Below are positions 5,247 through 12,631 of a stretch of DNA of 16,310 nucleotides, piece after piece. The DNA is from an uncultured Clostridia bacterium. GTDB taxonomy: Bacteria; Bacillota; Clostridia; Christensenellales; Borkfalkiaceae. Each line of letters begins with the position of its first letter. The first letter of the stretch is position 1. The DNA lies in assembly GCA_905235765.1 (NCBI GenBank), contig CAJOMM010000014.1:1-16310 (forward strand), in the 5' to 3' direction. The position numbers and the translations under genes were made by a program. Under the pieces are notes generated by a model that was not told where the DNA came from, searched no databases, and saw only the letters and a program-made list of their open reading frames with translations.

Positions 5247-7163
5247 TTAATCAACGATTTCCTCTAAATCTTTAAGCCAGACTTCTGCACAAGCGTCGGA
5301 CGGCATCCTCCAATCTCCGCGAGGAGATAACGTAAGAGACCCTACTTTCACCCCGTCCGGCACGCAGGAACGCTTGAATTGTTGCGCAAAAAACCGCTTA
5401 ATAAACGTTTTAAGCCATTTGAGCACCGTATCTTTGTCAAACTCATTTTCAAACGTTTTAACTGCAAGATAATACGTTTTAGAAGGGGAAAATCCACGTC
5501 TTACGATATTATATAAAAAGAAATCGTGCAAAACGTACGGACCGACTATATCCTCCGTTTTTTGCGAAATAACGCCGTTTTCAGGCGGCAATAATTCAGG
5601 ACTTACAGGCGTGTCGAGAATATCCGTAAGAACAGCTTTCAGTTTACCGCGACTTTTACTCGCATAATATCCGACTATATGCCTGACTAACGTCTTAGGC
5701 ACGGAAGAGTTTACCGCGTACATACTCATATGATCGCCGTTATAGGTAGACCAACCCAAAGCGAGTTCGGAAAGGTCGCCCGTACCGACCACAAGACCGC
5801 CCGTTTGGTTAGCTATATCCATAAGGACCTGCGTACGTTCTCTCGCCTGTGCGTTTTCATAAGTAACGTCAAGCTTATCTAAACCGTGCCCTATATCTTT
5901 AAGATGCCGCGTTACGGACTTCGATATATCCACTTTTTTTAGCGATACTCCCAAAGACTTTGCAAGTTTTACGGAATTATCGAAAGTACGGGAAGTCGTG
6001 CCGAAACACGGCATACAAACGGCTATTACGTCCTTTAAGTTGCGCCCTAATTTACTCATAGCGGTAACCGCAACGAGGATAGCGAGCGTGGAATCGAGTC
6101 CGCCGGAAAGTCCTAAAACGAGAGTTTTTGCGTTAGTATGTTTAACCCTCTTTTTAAGCCCTTCCGCCTGCATAGAAAGAATTAGTTCCGCACGCGAATC
6201 GAGATCGCTTTTTTCTATCGGTACGAAAGGCGTCTTTTCATATTTTCTCGTAGGAAGCGTATCTCTAAATGCCCGAAATTTCACCTCGTAATACCGTTTT
6301 TCGTTATTAAACTCGTAATTGAAGGTCTTTCCCCGTTCGTAATTTATAAATGATACGTCAATTTCCGCGACGGTAAAACCGCTGTTAAACAACTCCGATT
6401 CGGATAGTATAACGCCGTTTTCCGCAATTAAATTATGCCCGGCAAAAACCATGTCGGTAGTAGATTCTCCATCTCCTGCGTCCGCGTAAACGTAGCCTGA
6501 AGTTATCTTTGCGGAATGCATTTTGACGAGGTTTCTGCGATATTCCGCTTTGCCGATTATTTCATCGCTGCAAGAAAGGTTTACTATGATGGTAGCGCCT
6601 GCCGTCGCGTGATTTAAAGACGGAGGCGAAACAACCCATAAGTCCTCGCATATCTCGGCGCAAACTTTAAAATCTTTATTTTCGGCGTCCGCAAAAATCA
6701 ACTCGGTTCCGAAAGGCAAATCGTCTTGTACGCCTTCCAATCTCACCGAACGGACATCGCCCTCGTACCTACCGAAATATCTCTTCTCGTAAAACTCGTT
6801 ATAATTCGGTATAAAAGTTTTCGGAATAAGTCCCAAAACTTTTCCGTCGCAAATCGCCGCCGCAACGTTGTAAAGCCTTCCGTCCAACTTAAAAGGAAGC
6901 CCGACAAACACCAGCGTTTTTACCCCATTAGTAGACTCGGCTACCTCTTTTAACCCGTCGACGGCGGCATTCAACAAAACTTCGGAATAAAAGAGATCGC
7001 CGCAAGTGTACCCGGTTATACAAAGTTCGGGAAAAACCAAAAGCTCCACGTCCTTCTCGTCCGCTTTTCTTATGCAACCAATGATATTGGCGACGTTAAA
7101 CTCAACGTCGGCGACGCGAATTTCCGGCGTAACAGCCGCCGTTTTTATATACCCGTATTTCAT
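5247..7163 (-). CDS. nadE: Glutamine-dependent NAD+ synthetase
   Basis: This enzyme makes NAD+ from deamido-NAD+ (NaAD), ATP and glutamine. The 638-residue protein is the two-domain form. An N-terminal nitrilase-fold glutaminase carries the E-K-C triad E46, K115 and C172 (in AEICEDLW). A C-terminal ammonia-dependent synthetase carries the PP-loop SGGLDS at 353-358 and the later GTGDLSELALGWSTYNGDH region. Its layout resembles the long mycobacterial and clostridial enzymes rather than the short ammonia-only NadE. Its own promoter lies 45-73 bp upstream, behind a strong terminator that isolates it from the traX-like gene. It needs no separate amidotransferase partner. The Shine-Dalgarno match is poor (GTGGGG about 7 nt before the ATG). 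Confidence 0.96.
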   Translation of the reverse strand: MKYGYIKTAAVTPEIRVADVEFNVANIIGCIRKADEKDVELLVFPELCITGYTCGDLFYSEVLLNAAVDGLKEVAESTNGVKTLVFVGLPFKLDGRLYNVAAAICDGKVLGLIPKTFIPNYNEFYEKRYFGRYEGDVRSVRLEGVQDDLPFGTELIFADAENKDFKVCAEICEDLWVVSPPSLNHATAGATIIVNLSCSDEIIGKAEYRRNLVKMHSAKITSGYVYADAGDGESTTDMVFAGHNLIAENGVILSESELFNSGFTVAEIDVSFINYERGKTFNYEFNNEKRYYEVKFRAFRDTLPTRKYEKTPFVPIEKSDLDSRAELILSMQAEGLKKRVKHTNAKTLVLGLSGGLDSTLAILVAVTAMSKLGRNLKDVIAVCMPCFGTTSRTFDNSVKLAKSLGVSLKKVDISKSVTRHLKDIGHGLDKLDVTYENAQARERTQVLMDIANQTGGLVVGTGDLSELALGWSTYNGDHMSMYAVNSSVPKTLVRHIVGYYASKSRGKLKAVLTDILDTPVSPELLPPENGVISQKTEDIVGPYVLHDFFLYNIVRRGFSPSKTYYLAVKTFENEFDKDTVLKWLKTFIKRFFAQQFKRSCVPDGVKVGSLTLSPRGDWRMPSDACAEVWLKDLEEIVD

Positions 7164-7207
7164 TGAAAAACCCCACTTTTGTTATTTTTAATATTTTTTA
7201 CTTTTTA

Positions 7208-7236
7208 ATTTTACACCATTTTTGAATTTTTAGCAA
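7208..7236 (-). promoter_or_regulatory. nadE promoter
   Basis: TTGCTA (7231-7236), a 17-nt spacer and TAAAAT (7208-7213) on the minus strand, giving a leader of roughly 40 nt. It lies directly after the upstream terminator, as expected for the start of a new transcription unit. The region is very AT-rich, which raises the chance of a fortuitous match. Confidence 0.5.
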
Positions 7237-7250
7237 TTTTTTTGCAATAT

Positions 7251-7294
7251 AAAAACCGCAATTTTTTGCGTTTTTGCAAAAAATTGCGGTTTTT
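7251..7294. terminator. 19-bp perfect bidirectional terminator
   Basis: Left arm 7251-7269 and right arm 7276-7294 are perfect complements around a GTTTTT loop. The arms begin with AAAAACCGC and end with GCGGTTTTT, so both strands have U-runs after a GC core. It lies 13 bp past the traX-like stop and ahead of the nadE promoter. Confidence 0.88.
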
Positions 7295-7307
7295 ATAAGA
7301 ATCATAA

Positions 7308-8012
7308 TTATAATAATAAAGAGACGCCGTAAATGGCGACGATATGCAACGGATAATAAATGTAGAAAAGATATTTTAATCTGAACTTCCCTCGCGTTCC
7401 GTCGTAGAAAATCAAAAATAAAAGCGAAGCGAAAGACCACCATTGAACAATGCCGAGCGGCGAATTTATAGCGATTAACGTAAGCCCCAAAGCAACGGAA
7501 ACGAGTTTAAGGCGAAAATCTTTAACGAGATATATCATAACCGGTAACAGCGTTCCGAAAAAACCGTAATCCACGCTCCACTCGTCTTTTCCCGTAAGAT
7601 AAGGCAATATATAATTCAAAAAAACAGAGAGCAACGTTATTGCCGTCGGGATAAGAAAAGCCGCCTTGTTTTCAGAGCGGAGAGCGTATTGCAAACCGTA
7701 AATTATAGCTATCGAAAAGGAATACGTTATAAGAATATTCAGATACAACGTTCCAAGCGAAACGAGATAACCGATAACGCAAATAAGCCCTATGCCGAAT
7801 ACGGAACCAAAATACACCGCTTTCCGCCTTGTATAAGTGCAACCTTCTGCAATCATAAAGGCAAACACGGGCATCGCCACGCGCCCCAGAATCCTGAAAA
7901 TAACGTATTTAGGAAAGATCATTACGCCGATGTGGTCTAACGTCATAGAAAATAGCGCAATTATTTTCAGCGCGTTGCCGCTGAGTCCTCTTTTAACAAT
8001 CAATCCTTCCAT
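7308..8012 (-). CDS. TraX-like integral membrane protein (acyltransferase-3-related)
   Basis: A 234-residue polytopic protein with about seven to eight hydrophobic segments. The N-terminal LKIIALFSMTLDHIG and GRVAMPVFAFMIAEG blocks, and the C-terminal YYPLHIVAIYG, are typical of the TraX family. F-plasmid TraX acetylates pilin; chromosomal Firmicute members have no established substrate, but similarity to acyltransferase-3 proteins suggests acyl transfer across the membrane. The ATG lies one base past the recG stop (TGATATG) without its own Shine-Dalgarno site, so translation is probably coupled to recG. It ends in the 19-bp terminator. No conjugation genes are nearby, so a pilin role is unlikely here. 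The family call is good; the reaction is inference. Confidence 0.82.
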   Translation of the reverse strand: MEGLIVKRGLSGNALKIIALFSMTLDHIGVMIFPKYVIFRILGRVAMPVFAFMIAEGCTYTRRKAVYFGSVFGIGLICVIGYLVSLGTLYLNILITYSFSIAIIYGLQYALRSENKAAFLIPTAITLLSVFLNYILPYLTGKDEWSVDYGFFGTLLPVMIYLVKDFRLKLVSVALGLTLIAINSPLGIVQWWSFASLLFLIFYDGTRGKFRLKYLFYIYYPLHIVAIYGVSLLL

Positions 8013-8013
8013 A

Positions 8014-10032
8014 TCAGTTCATAGAAATATCTTTTAATTTATCGTATTTTTGTAACGCTACGCGCTTTATTTCCGATACGTCTATACCGGAATCGAACGC
8101 TTCGTCGCTTAATTTTTTTGCGAGGAAAATGGATTCCGTAGAATAGTCGAGAAACCCTAAATCGCTCATAAATTTTCCGCTTTGACGGTTGCCCATAAAA
8201 TCTCCGGAACCGCGAAGTTTATAATCGTATTCGGATATTTTAAACCCGTCGGAAGTCTTTTCCATTATTTTCAATCTTTCGGAGCCTTCCTCGGTCGCTT
8301 TTGCCGAAAGCAAAAAACAATAACTCTTTATATCCGACCTTCCTACCCTGCCGCGAAGTTGGTGCAGTTGCGAAAGCCCGAATCTCTCTGCGTTATAAAT
8401 CACCATTACGGTAGCGTCGGGAACGTCTATCCCCACTTCTATAACAGTGGTGGAAACTATCGCGTCGTACTTTTTATCTTTAAAATCCTGCATTACGGCG
8501 TTCTTTTCTTTATCCTTCATCTTACCGTGAAGCAACCCTACGGAAAATCCCGACAACCTTTCTTTCAATTCGTCGTAAAGTTCGGTAACGCTTATAAGTT
8601 CGCTATCTTCGTCCCCTTCTATCTTAGGGCAGACGAAATACGCCTGTCTTCCGACGGAAAGTTCTTTCCTGATAAAGCCTATCATGTCGTCGTACTTGCT
8701 TTCCGGAACCACGTTCGTCTGTACGGGAATACGGTTTCGCGGTTTATCCGTTATGGTCGTAACGTCCAGATCCCCGTAAAATATAAGCGACAGCGTTCTC
8801 GGAATAGGCGTAGCGCTCATTACCAATACGTCGGGCGTAACGCCTTTATTCAGCAGCGCGCTCCTCTGCGCCACACCGAAGCGCTGTTGTTCGTCGCAAA
8901 CGCACAAGGAAAGATTGCAAAACTCCACGTCTTCCGTAAGTAACGCGTGAGTTCCCGAAACTATTTTTATTTTGCCGCTTTTAAGGTCCTCTTTTATCTG
9001 TTTCTTCTCTTTGGCAGGCGTAGACCCGGTGAGAAGCGCAACTTCCGCCTCGATAAAACACGATTTCACGGCGTTATAATTCTGCCTTGCAAGAACTTCG
9101 GTCGGGGCGATAAAAGCCGCTTGATAACCGCCTGCCACCGCAATAAATATAGCGGAAAGAGCAACAGCGGTCTTGCCGCTTCCGACGTCGCCTTGAACGA
9201 GCCTGTTCATAACCGACGCGCCCGTCATATCGCTATATATTTCGTTTACCGCTTTCTTCTGACCTTCGGTAAAGTCGAACGGAAATCTCGCGCTTATAAA
9301 TCTTATCAGTTCCTGAGAGGGGCACTCGTATTTGTTGACCCTTACCTGTTCGTTGCTGCCCTTTATTATTTTGAAAGCAGATATAAGAGAAAAATATTCT
9401 TCCACCGCTATCCTGTCCGCCGCGTCTCTTTGAGACTGCACGCCGGAAGGATTATGCACTTCACGAAAAGCCGAATAAAGATCGGAAAGCCCGTATTTCG
9501 CTCTCATTGACAGCGGTATAACGCTTTTAGGTTTTTCTATATCAACGGCAAGCCGAACGAGGTCTCTGACCGTTTTTTGATTTAATTTCCCTTTTAATTT
9601 ATACTGCGGCACAATGCCTTTGAGCCGAAAATTTTTGTCCATCGGCTCGAAAGAAGGGTTAGCTAAACTTACTTCAAACTTGTCGGAGCGAACTCTTCCG
9701 TAAAACAGATATTCTTCCCCGACCTTAATCTTCTGAGCGACGTACGGCATATTATACCACACGACGGAGAAAGTAAACCCTTCCTGTTCGCAATAGGCTT
9801 TGACCATCGCTCCCCTGCCGCGGCGAAAAAACCTAGACTGCACGGGGCTTACCACCTTACCGTAAGTCAAAACCACGTCGTTATGGTAAGCGTATTTTAA
9901 AAGTTGTTTTTCGCGTAAATCAAGATAAGCGCGCGGAAAATACCGCACTAAATCTGCGGTATCGTAAATTCCCAAGTCGTTAAGTTCTTTTTCTCGCGCC
10001 TCGCTGACGCCCTTTAATTTTGTAAGTTCCAT
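8014..10032 (-). CDS. recG: ATP-dependent DNA helicase RecG
   Basis: RecG remodels stalled replication forks and branch-migrates Holliday junctions. The 672 residues contain an N-terminal wedge/OB-fold region (about 1-190), a Walker A motif GDVGSGKT (281-288), motif II at 380-383, SATPIPRTL (406-414) and the QLRGRVGRS arginine-finger motif near the C-terminus. Length fits the family (about 680-690). Motif II reads DEQQ, where E. coli and B. subtilis RecG have DEQH. The gene follows fakA, separated by an intrinsic terminator whose U-tract touches the ATG, and no Shine-Dalgarno site is present. No better start exists, because LKGVSEAREKELNDLGI matches the usual N-terminus. The traX-like gene is coupled downstream. 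Confidence 0.97.
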   Translation of the reverse strand: MELTKLKGVSEAREKELNDLGIYDTADLVRYFPRAYLDLREKQLLKYAYHNDVVLTYGKVVSPVQSRFFRRGRGAMVKAYCEQEGFTFSVVWYNMPYVAQKIKVGEEYLFYGRVRSDKFEVSLANPSFEPMDKNFRLKGIVPQYKLKGKLNQKTVRDLVRLAVDIEKPKSVIPLSMRAKYGLSDLYSAFREVHNPSGVQSQRDAADRIAVEEYFSLISAFKIIKGSNEQVRVNKYECPSQELIRFISARFPFDFTEGQKKAVNEIYSDMTGASVMNRLVQGDVGSGKTAVALSAIFIAVAGGYQAAFIAPTEVLARQNYNAVKSCFIEAEVALLTGSTPAKEKKQIKEDLKSGKIKIVSGTHALLTEDVEFCNLSLCVCDEQQRFGVAQRSALLNKGVTPDVLVMSATPIPRTLSLIFYGDLDVTTITDKPRNRIPVQTNVVPESKYDDMIGFIRKELSVGRQAYFVCPKIEGDEDSELISVTELYDELKERLSGFSVGLLHGKMKDKEKNAVMQDFKDKKYDAIVSTTVIEVGIDVPDATVMVIYNAERFGLSQLHQLRGRVGRSDIKSYCFLLSAKATEEGSERLKIMEKTSDGFKISEYDYKLRGSGDFMGNRQSGKFMSDLGFLDYSTESIFLAKKLSDEAFDSGIDVSEIKRVALQKYDKLKDISMN

Positions 10033-10040
10033 AAAAAAAA

Positions 10041-10060
10041 GGGAAAGAATTTTCTTTCCC
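10041..10060 (-). terminator. Intrinsic terminator between fakA and recG
   Basis: GGGAAAGA pairs with TCTTTCCC around a 4-nt loop, followed on the minus strand by eight U residues that run straight into the recG ATG. It starts 8 bp past the fakA stop. It should stop most fakA transcripts, leaving recG dependent on read-through or on an unseen promoter in fakA. Confidence 0.75.
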
Positions 10061-10068
10061 GCAAGTTT

Positions 10069-11697
10069 TTATTCCAAAGCAATGTAATAGTAATAAATCG
10101 GTTGACCGCCATAATGAAGTTCTATGTCGCAATCGGGATATTTTTCCTGAATCCGGTCTCTTAGCGCGTTAGCGTCTTCTTCGCTTACGTCCTGTCCGTA
10201 GTAAAGAGTTATTATTTCTTCGTCGCTTCTCAATTTCTCAACGAGCTCCAAAGTAACGTCTGCTACGTTTTTGCCGATTGCGAGTATCTTTTTATTGTCA
10301 AGACCCATAATGTCGCCGACCGAAAGTTCAAATCCGTAAAGTTTGGTGTTTCTTACGGCGTAAGTTACCTGACCTACGGTTACCGCGTCCAGCGCGTGTA
10401 TCATATTTGCCTTATTTTCGTCTACCGGAAGTTCCGGATTAAACGCCAACGCCGCAGCGAAACCTTGCGGAATATTCTTCGTGGGTATAACGTGTATCGT
10501 CCTGTTTTCCACTAACGATTTTGCTTGTTCTGCCGCCAAAATTATGTTCTTGTTGTTGGGGAATACGAACACGTTGTCCGCATTTATCTTCTGTACCGCG
10601 TCGGCTATGTCGCTTGCGGAGGGATTCATACTCTGACCACCCTCTATAACGGCGTCGACCGAAAGATCTTTGAAAATTCTTGACAAGCCGTCGCCGGCAG
10701 AAACGCTCACCATACCCATTTCTTTCTTTTCCGCTTCATACTTTCTTATAAGCGCGCGGTTCTGCTCCAACATGTTCTCGATTTTGAGTTTATCGAGTTC
10801 GCCGAGTTCCAGCGCCTTGGTAAGTGCAACGCCCGGAGAGTTTGTGTGAACGTGGACTTTAACGAATTCAAGATCGCCTATAACTATAACCGAATCGCCA
10901 ATTGACATAAGGTATTCTTTAAATCTTTCTATATCGGCGACCGTGGTTTTCTTTTTAAGGTTTATTATAAAAAATTCCGTACAGTACGCAAATTCTATCT
11001 CTGCAAGACTCCTGATATCCGCATGCTCTATACCGCCTTCCGAAGGCTTCTCTACGGGAACGACGACTTCTCCGCTAACATCTTCTCCGAGAACGGCTTT
11101 CTGCATGCCTTCCAAAACGAACATAAGACCTTTGCCGCCTGCGTCTACCACGCCTGCCTTTTTAAGTACCGGAAGAAGAGTAGGCGTAAGTTCCAACGCC
11201 GCGTTGCCGGCCTCTATTATTTCGGTGAAGAAGGTCTCGAAATCGGGGCATTTTCTTCTTATTGATTGAGCGGTCTCAGCCACCATGCGAATTACGGTAA
11301 GAACCGTGCCTTCTTTAGGTTTACTGACTGCGCCGTACGCCACTTCAGCGCCGTTTTTAAGCGCGGCTGAAAACGTGCGTATATCTATTTCTTCCACAGT
11401 CTTAAACACGTTGCACATACCGCGAAGTATCTGAGAAAGTATAACTCCGGAATTTCCTCTTGCGCCGCGAAGAGCGCCTTTGGTTATAGCTTCCGACAAG
11501 TCGAGAACTTTATTCGTAGGGCAGGCAAGCACTTCTTTAGTCGCCGACTGCAAGGTTAAAGACATATTCGTTCCCGTGTCTCCGTCGGGTACCGGGAAGA
11601 CGTTAAGCGAGTCAACCGTCGCCCTGTTTATTTCCAATATCTTAGCCGCATTCAGTATCATCTGTTTCAATACCGAACCGTTTATAGTTTTTTTCAT
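10069..11697 (-). CDS. fakA: Fatty acid kinase catalytic subunit FakA (DAK2 domain, YloV)
   Basis: FakA phosphorylates fatty acids held by FakB (DegV-family) partners, giving acyl-phosphate for phospholipid synthesis by PlsY/PlsX. The 542-residue protein has an N-terminal DAK2 nucleotide-binding domain with VFPVPDGDTGTNM at 33-45 (metal-binding D38 and D40) and a glycine-rich GALRGARGNSG loop near 80-90. A central domain and a C-terminal FakA-type domain ending in GQPIYYYYIALE follow. The start is ATG 11697, supported by GGAG seven bases upstream. An in-frame ATG 16 codons earlier would overlap the yloU stop and has no Shine-Dalgarno site. The yloU-fakA-recG order mirrors B. subtilis, except that sdaAB is absent. 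FakB is not in this window. Confidence 0.93.
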   Translation of the reverse strand: MKKTINGSVLKQMILNAAKILEINRATVDSLNVFPVPDGDTGTNMSLTLQSATKEVLACPTNKVLDLSEAITKGALRGARGNSGVILSQILRGMCNVFKTVEEIDIRTFSAALKNGAEVAYGAVSKPKEGTVLTVIRMVAETAQSIRRKCPDFETFFTEIIEAGNAALELTPTLLPVLKKAGVVDAGGKGLMFVLEGMQKAVLGEDVSGEVVVPVEKPSEGGIEHADIRSLAEIEFAYCTEFFIINLKKKTTVADIERFKEYLMSIGDSVIVIGDLEFVKVHVHTNSPGVALTKALELGELDKLKIENMLEQNRALIRKYEAEKKEMGMVSVSAGDGLSRIFKDLSVDAVIEGGQSMNPSASDIADAVQKINADNVFVFPNNKNIILAAEQAKSLVENRTIHVIPTKNIPQGFAAALAFNPELPVDENKANMIHALDAVTVGQVTYAVRNTKLYGFELSVGDIMGLDNKKILAIGKNVADVTLELVEKLRSDEEIITLYYGQDVSEEDANALRDRIQEKYPDCDIELHYGGQPIYYYYIALE

Positions 11698-11728
11698 AAA
11701 TAAACTCCGATAAATATCTGTAAGCTTT

Positions 11729-12079
11729 TTATTTCTCCACGCCAATGACGGAAACGTTCATAGTATCGACGATCATACCGGTAAATTTCTCAACGCGATA
11801 TTTTACGGAAACTTTTAACGCTTCCACAACGGCTTTTATAGAAACGCCGTATTTGACGATAACGGACAAATTGATATAAATTCTGTCGCCCGAAGTATGA
11901 ACTTTAACACCGCTTACGAAGGAACGGTATTTGAAAAAACCAATAATTTTCTGCCAAAAATTAGAAGGCACGAAAGAAACTATCCCGTAACTGTCAATAG
12001 CAACGTGAGAAATAAAACGTTCTATAGTATTGTCCGAAATTACTATTCTTCCGTAAATATTATTAGTTTTGACCGACAT
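11729..12079 (-). CDS. yloU: Asp23/Gls24 family protein YloU
   Basis: A 116-residue member of the Asp23/Gls24 envelope-stress family. It shows the typical start (IYGRIVISDNTIERFISHVA), a central glycine/valine segment (VKVHTSGDRIYINLSVIVKYG) and an amphipathic stretch KAVVEALKVSVKYRVEKFTG before a V-rich end. No catalytic residues or membrane segments are evident. It is the first gene of the yloU-fakA unit, 31 bp ahead of fakA. Members sit next to fakA across Firmicutes and have been tied to fatty-acid or membrane homeostasis, though the biochemical role is unsettled. The start is supported by AAGG five to six bases upstream, and a promoter lies 26-55 bp upstream, divergent from rpmB. Confidence 0.9.
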   Translation of the reverse strand: MSVKTNNIYGRIVISDNTIERFISHVAIDSYGIVSFVPSNFWQKIIGFFKYRSFVSGVKVHTSGDRIYINLSVIVKYGVSIKAVVEALKVSVKYRVEKFTGMIVDTMNVSVIGVEK

Positions 12080-12105
12080 AATACCTTTCCTTATATTTCT
12101 TTATC

Positions 12106-12134
12106 ATTTTACATTATTTAAATGAATTTTGCAA
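12106..12134 (-). promoter_or_regulatory. yloU-fakA promoter
   Basis: TTGCAA (12129-12134), a 17-nt spacer and TAAAAT (12106-12111) on the minus strand, identical in both boxes and spacing to the promoter at 8-36. It gives a short leader containing the yloU Shine-Dalgarno site. Confidence 0.62.
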
Positions 12135-12215
12135 CGATTTGATGGGAAATAATGAAATTTTTTCCTTTTAAATAAAAGAATAAATCAAAAAATTTGTAAA
12201 ACCCCTTAAAAAAAC

Positions 12216-12244
12216 TTGCATTTTATTTCAAATTATGTTAAAGT
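12216..12244 (+). promoter_or_regulatory. rpmB promoter
   Basis: TTGCAT (12216-12221), a 17-nt spacer and TAAAGT (12239-12244) with an extended -10 TGT just upstream. Expected start near 12251, leaving about 34 nt of leader. It is divergent from the yloU promoter, with about 80 bp of AT-rich DNA between the two -35 boxes. Confidence 0.62.
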
Positions 12245-12284
12245 ATCCTTTGTTGAAAATCGTAAAAAAGCGGAGGATAAAAAT

Positions 12285-12476
12285 ATGAGCAGAATTTGCA
12301 GCGTTTGCGGTAAAGGCAAACTTTCGGGCAACACGGTCAGCCACTCCAACCGTAAAGCGCCCCGTTCTTATGAGGCCAATCTTCAGAAAATCAACGTAAA
12401 AAAAGCTGACGGCACCGTCTCCAAAGAATACGTTTGCGCAAGATGCATTAAGAGCGGAAAAGTAGAAAGGGCGTAA
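12285..12476 (+). CDS. rpmB: 50S ribosomal protein L28 (zinc-ribbon form)
   Basis: A 63-residue ribosomal protein of the large subunit. It keeps the CxxC pairs C5/C8 and C51/C54 of the zinc-binding ('C+') L28 form, plus the family blocks GNTVSHSNRKAPRSYEANLQ and YVCARCIKSGKV. The ATG at 12285 is chosen because GGAGG (12272-12276) is eight bases upstream; an in-frame ATG 23 codons earlier lies inside the promoter. It is the only plus-strand protein gene here, monocistronic, with its own promoter and terminator. Divergence from yloU-fakA is the usual Firmicute arrangement. Confidence 0.97.
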   Translation: MSRICSVCGKGKLSGNTVSHSNRKAPRSYEANLQKINVKKADGTVSKEYVCARCIKSGKVERA

Positions 12477-12501
12477 TCTAAAAGGTAATAAAAGGTAATT
12501 T

Positions 12502-12528
12502 AAAGCCGCCGATTTTTCGGCGGCTTTT
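12502..12528 (+). terminator. rpmB terminator
   Basis: AAAGCCGCCG pairs with CGGCGGCTTT (12502-12511 with 12518-12527) around ATTTTT, with a short T-run then TTTTG. It lies 25 bp past the rpmB stop. The 100 bases that follow hold nothing else but the converging terminator at 12615-12630. Confidence 0.88.
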
Positions 12529-12614
12529 CATTTTGTCTTCCGTAAATCATAGCGTAAAACCTCTGAATCTTACAGCTTTTAGCAATCTTTTCAAAAATTT
12601 TTATTTATAAAAAT

Positions 12615-12630
12615 TCCGATAGAGATCGGA
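12615..12630 (-). terminator. Terminator after the GNAT-like gene
   Basis: A 6-bp stem TCCGAT/ATCGGA with a 4-nt loop directly past the stop codon on the minus strand, followed by ATTTTTATAAATAAAAATTTTT-type AT-rich sequence. Short but well placed; it closes the ksgA-rdgB-GNAT unit and faces the rpmB terminator. Confidence 0.55.
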
Positions 12631-12631
12631 C

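Noticed and set aside
8182..9510. Two long plus-strand reading frames (253 and 187 residues) opposite recG
   Set aside because: They are antisense to well-conserved recG sequence and have compositions (rich in R, F and Y) expected of a shadow frame.
11698..11745. Longer FakA start (16 extra residues)
   Set aside because: It overlaps the end of yloU and has no Shine-Dalgarno site, while the ATG at 11697 has GGAG seven bases upstream and matches family N-termini.
12541..12614. Possible small gene or RNA between rpmB and the GNAT-like gene
   Set aside because: The region is only about 75 bases of AT-rich DNA between two converging terminators, with no promoter or open frame.
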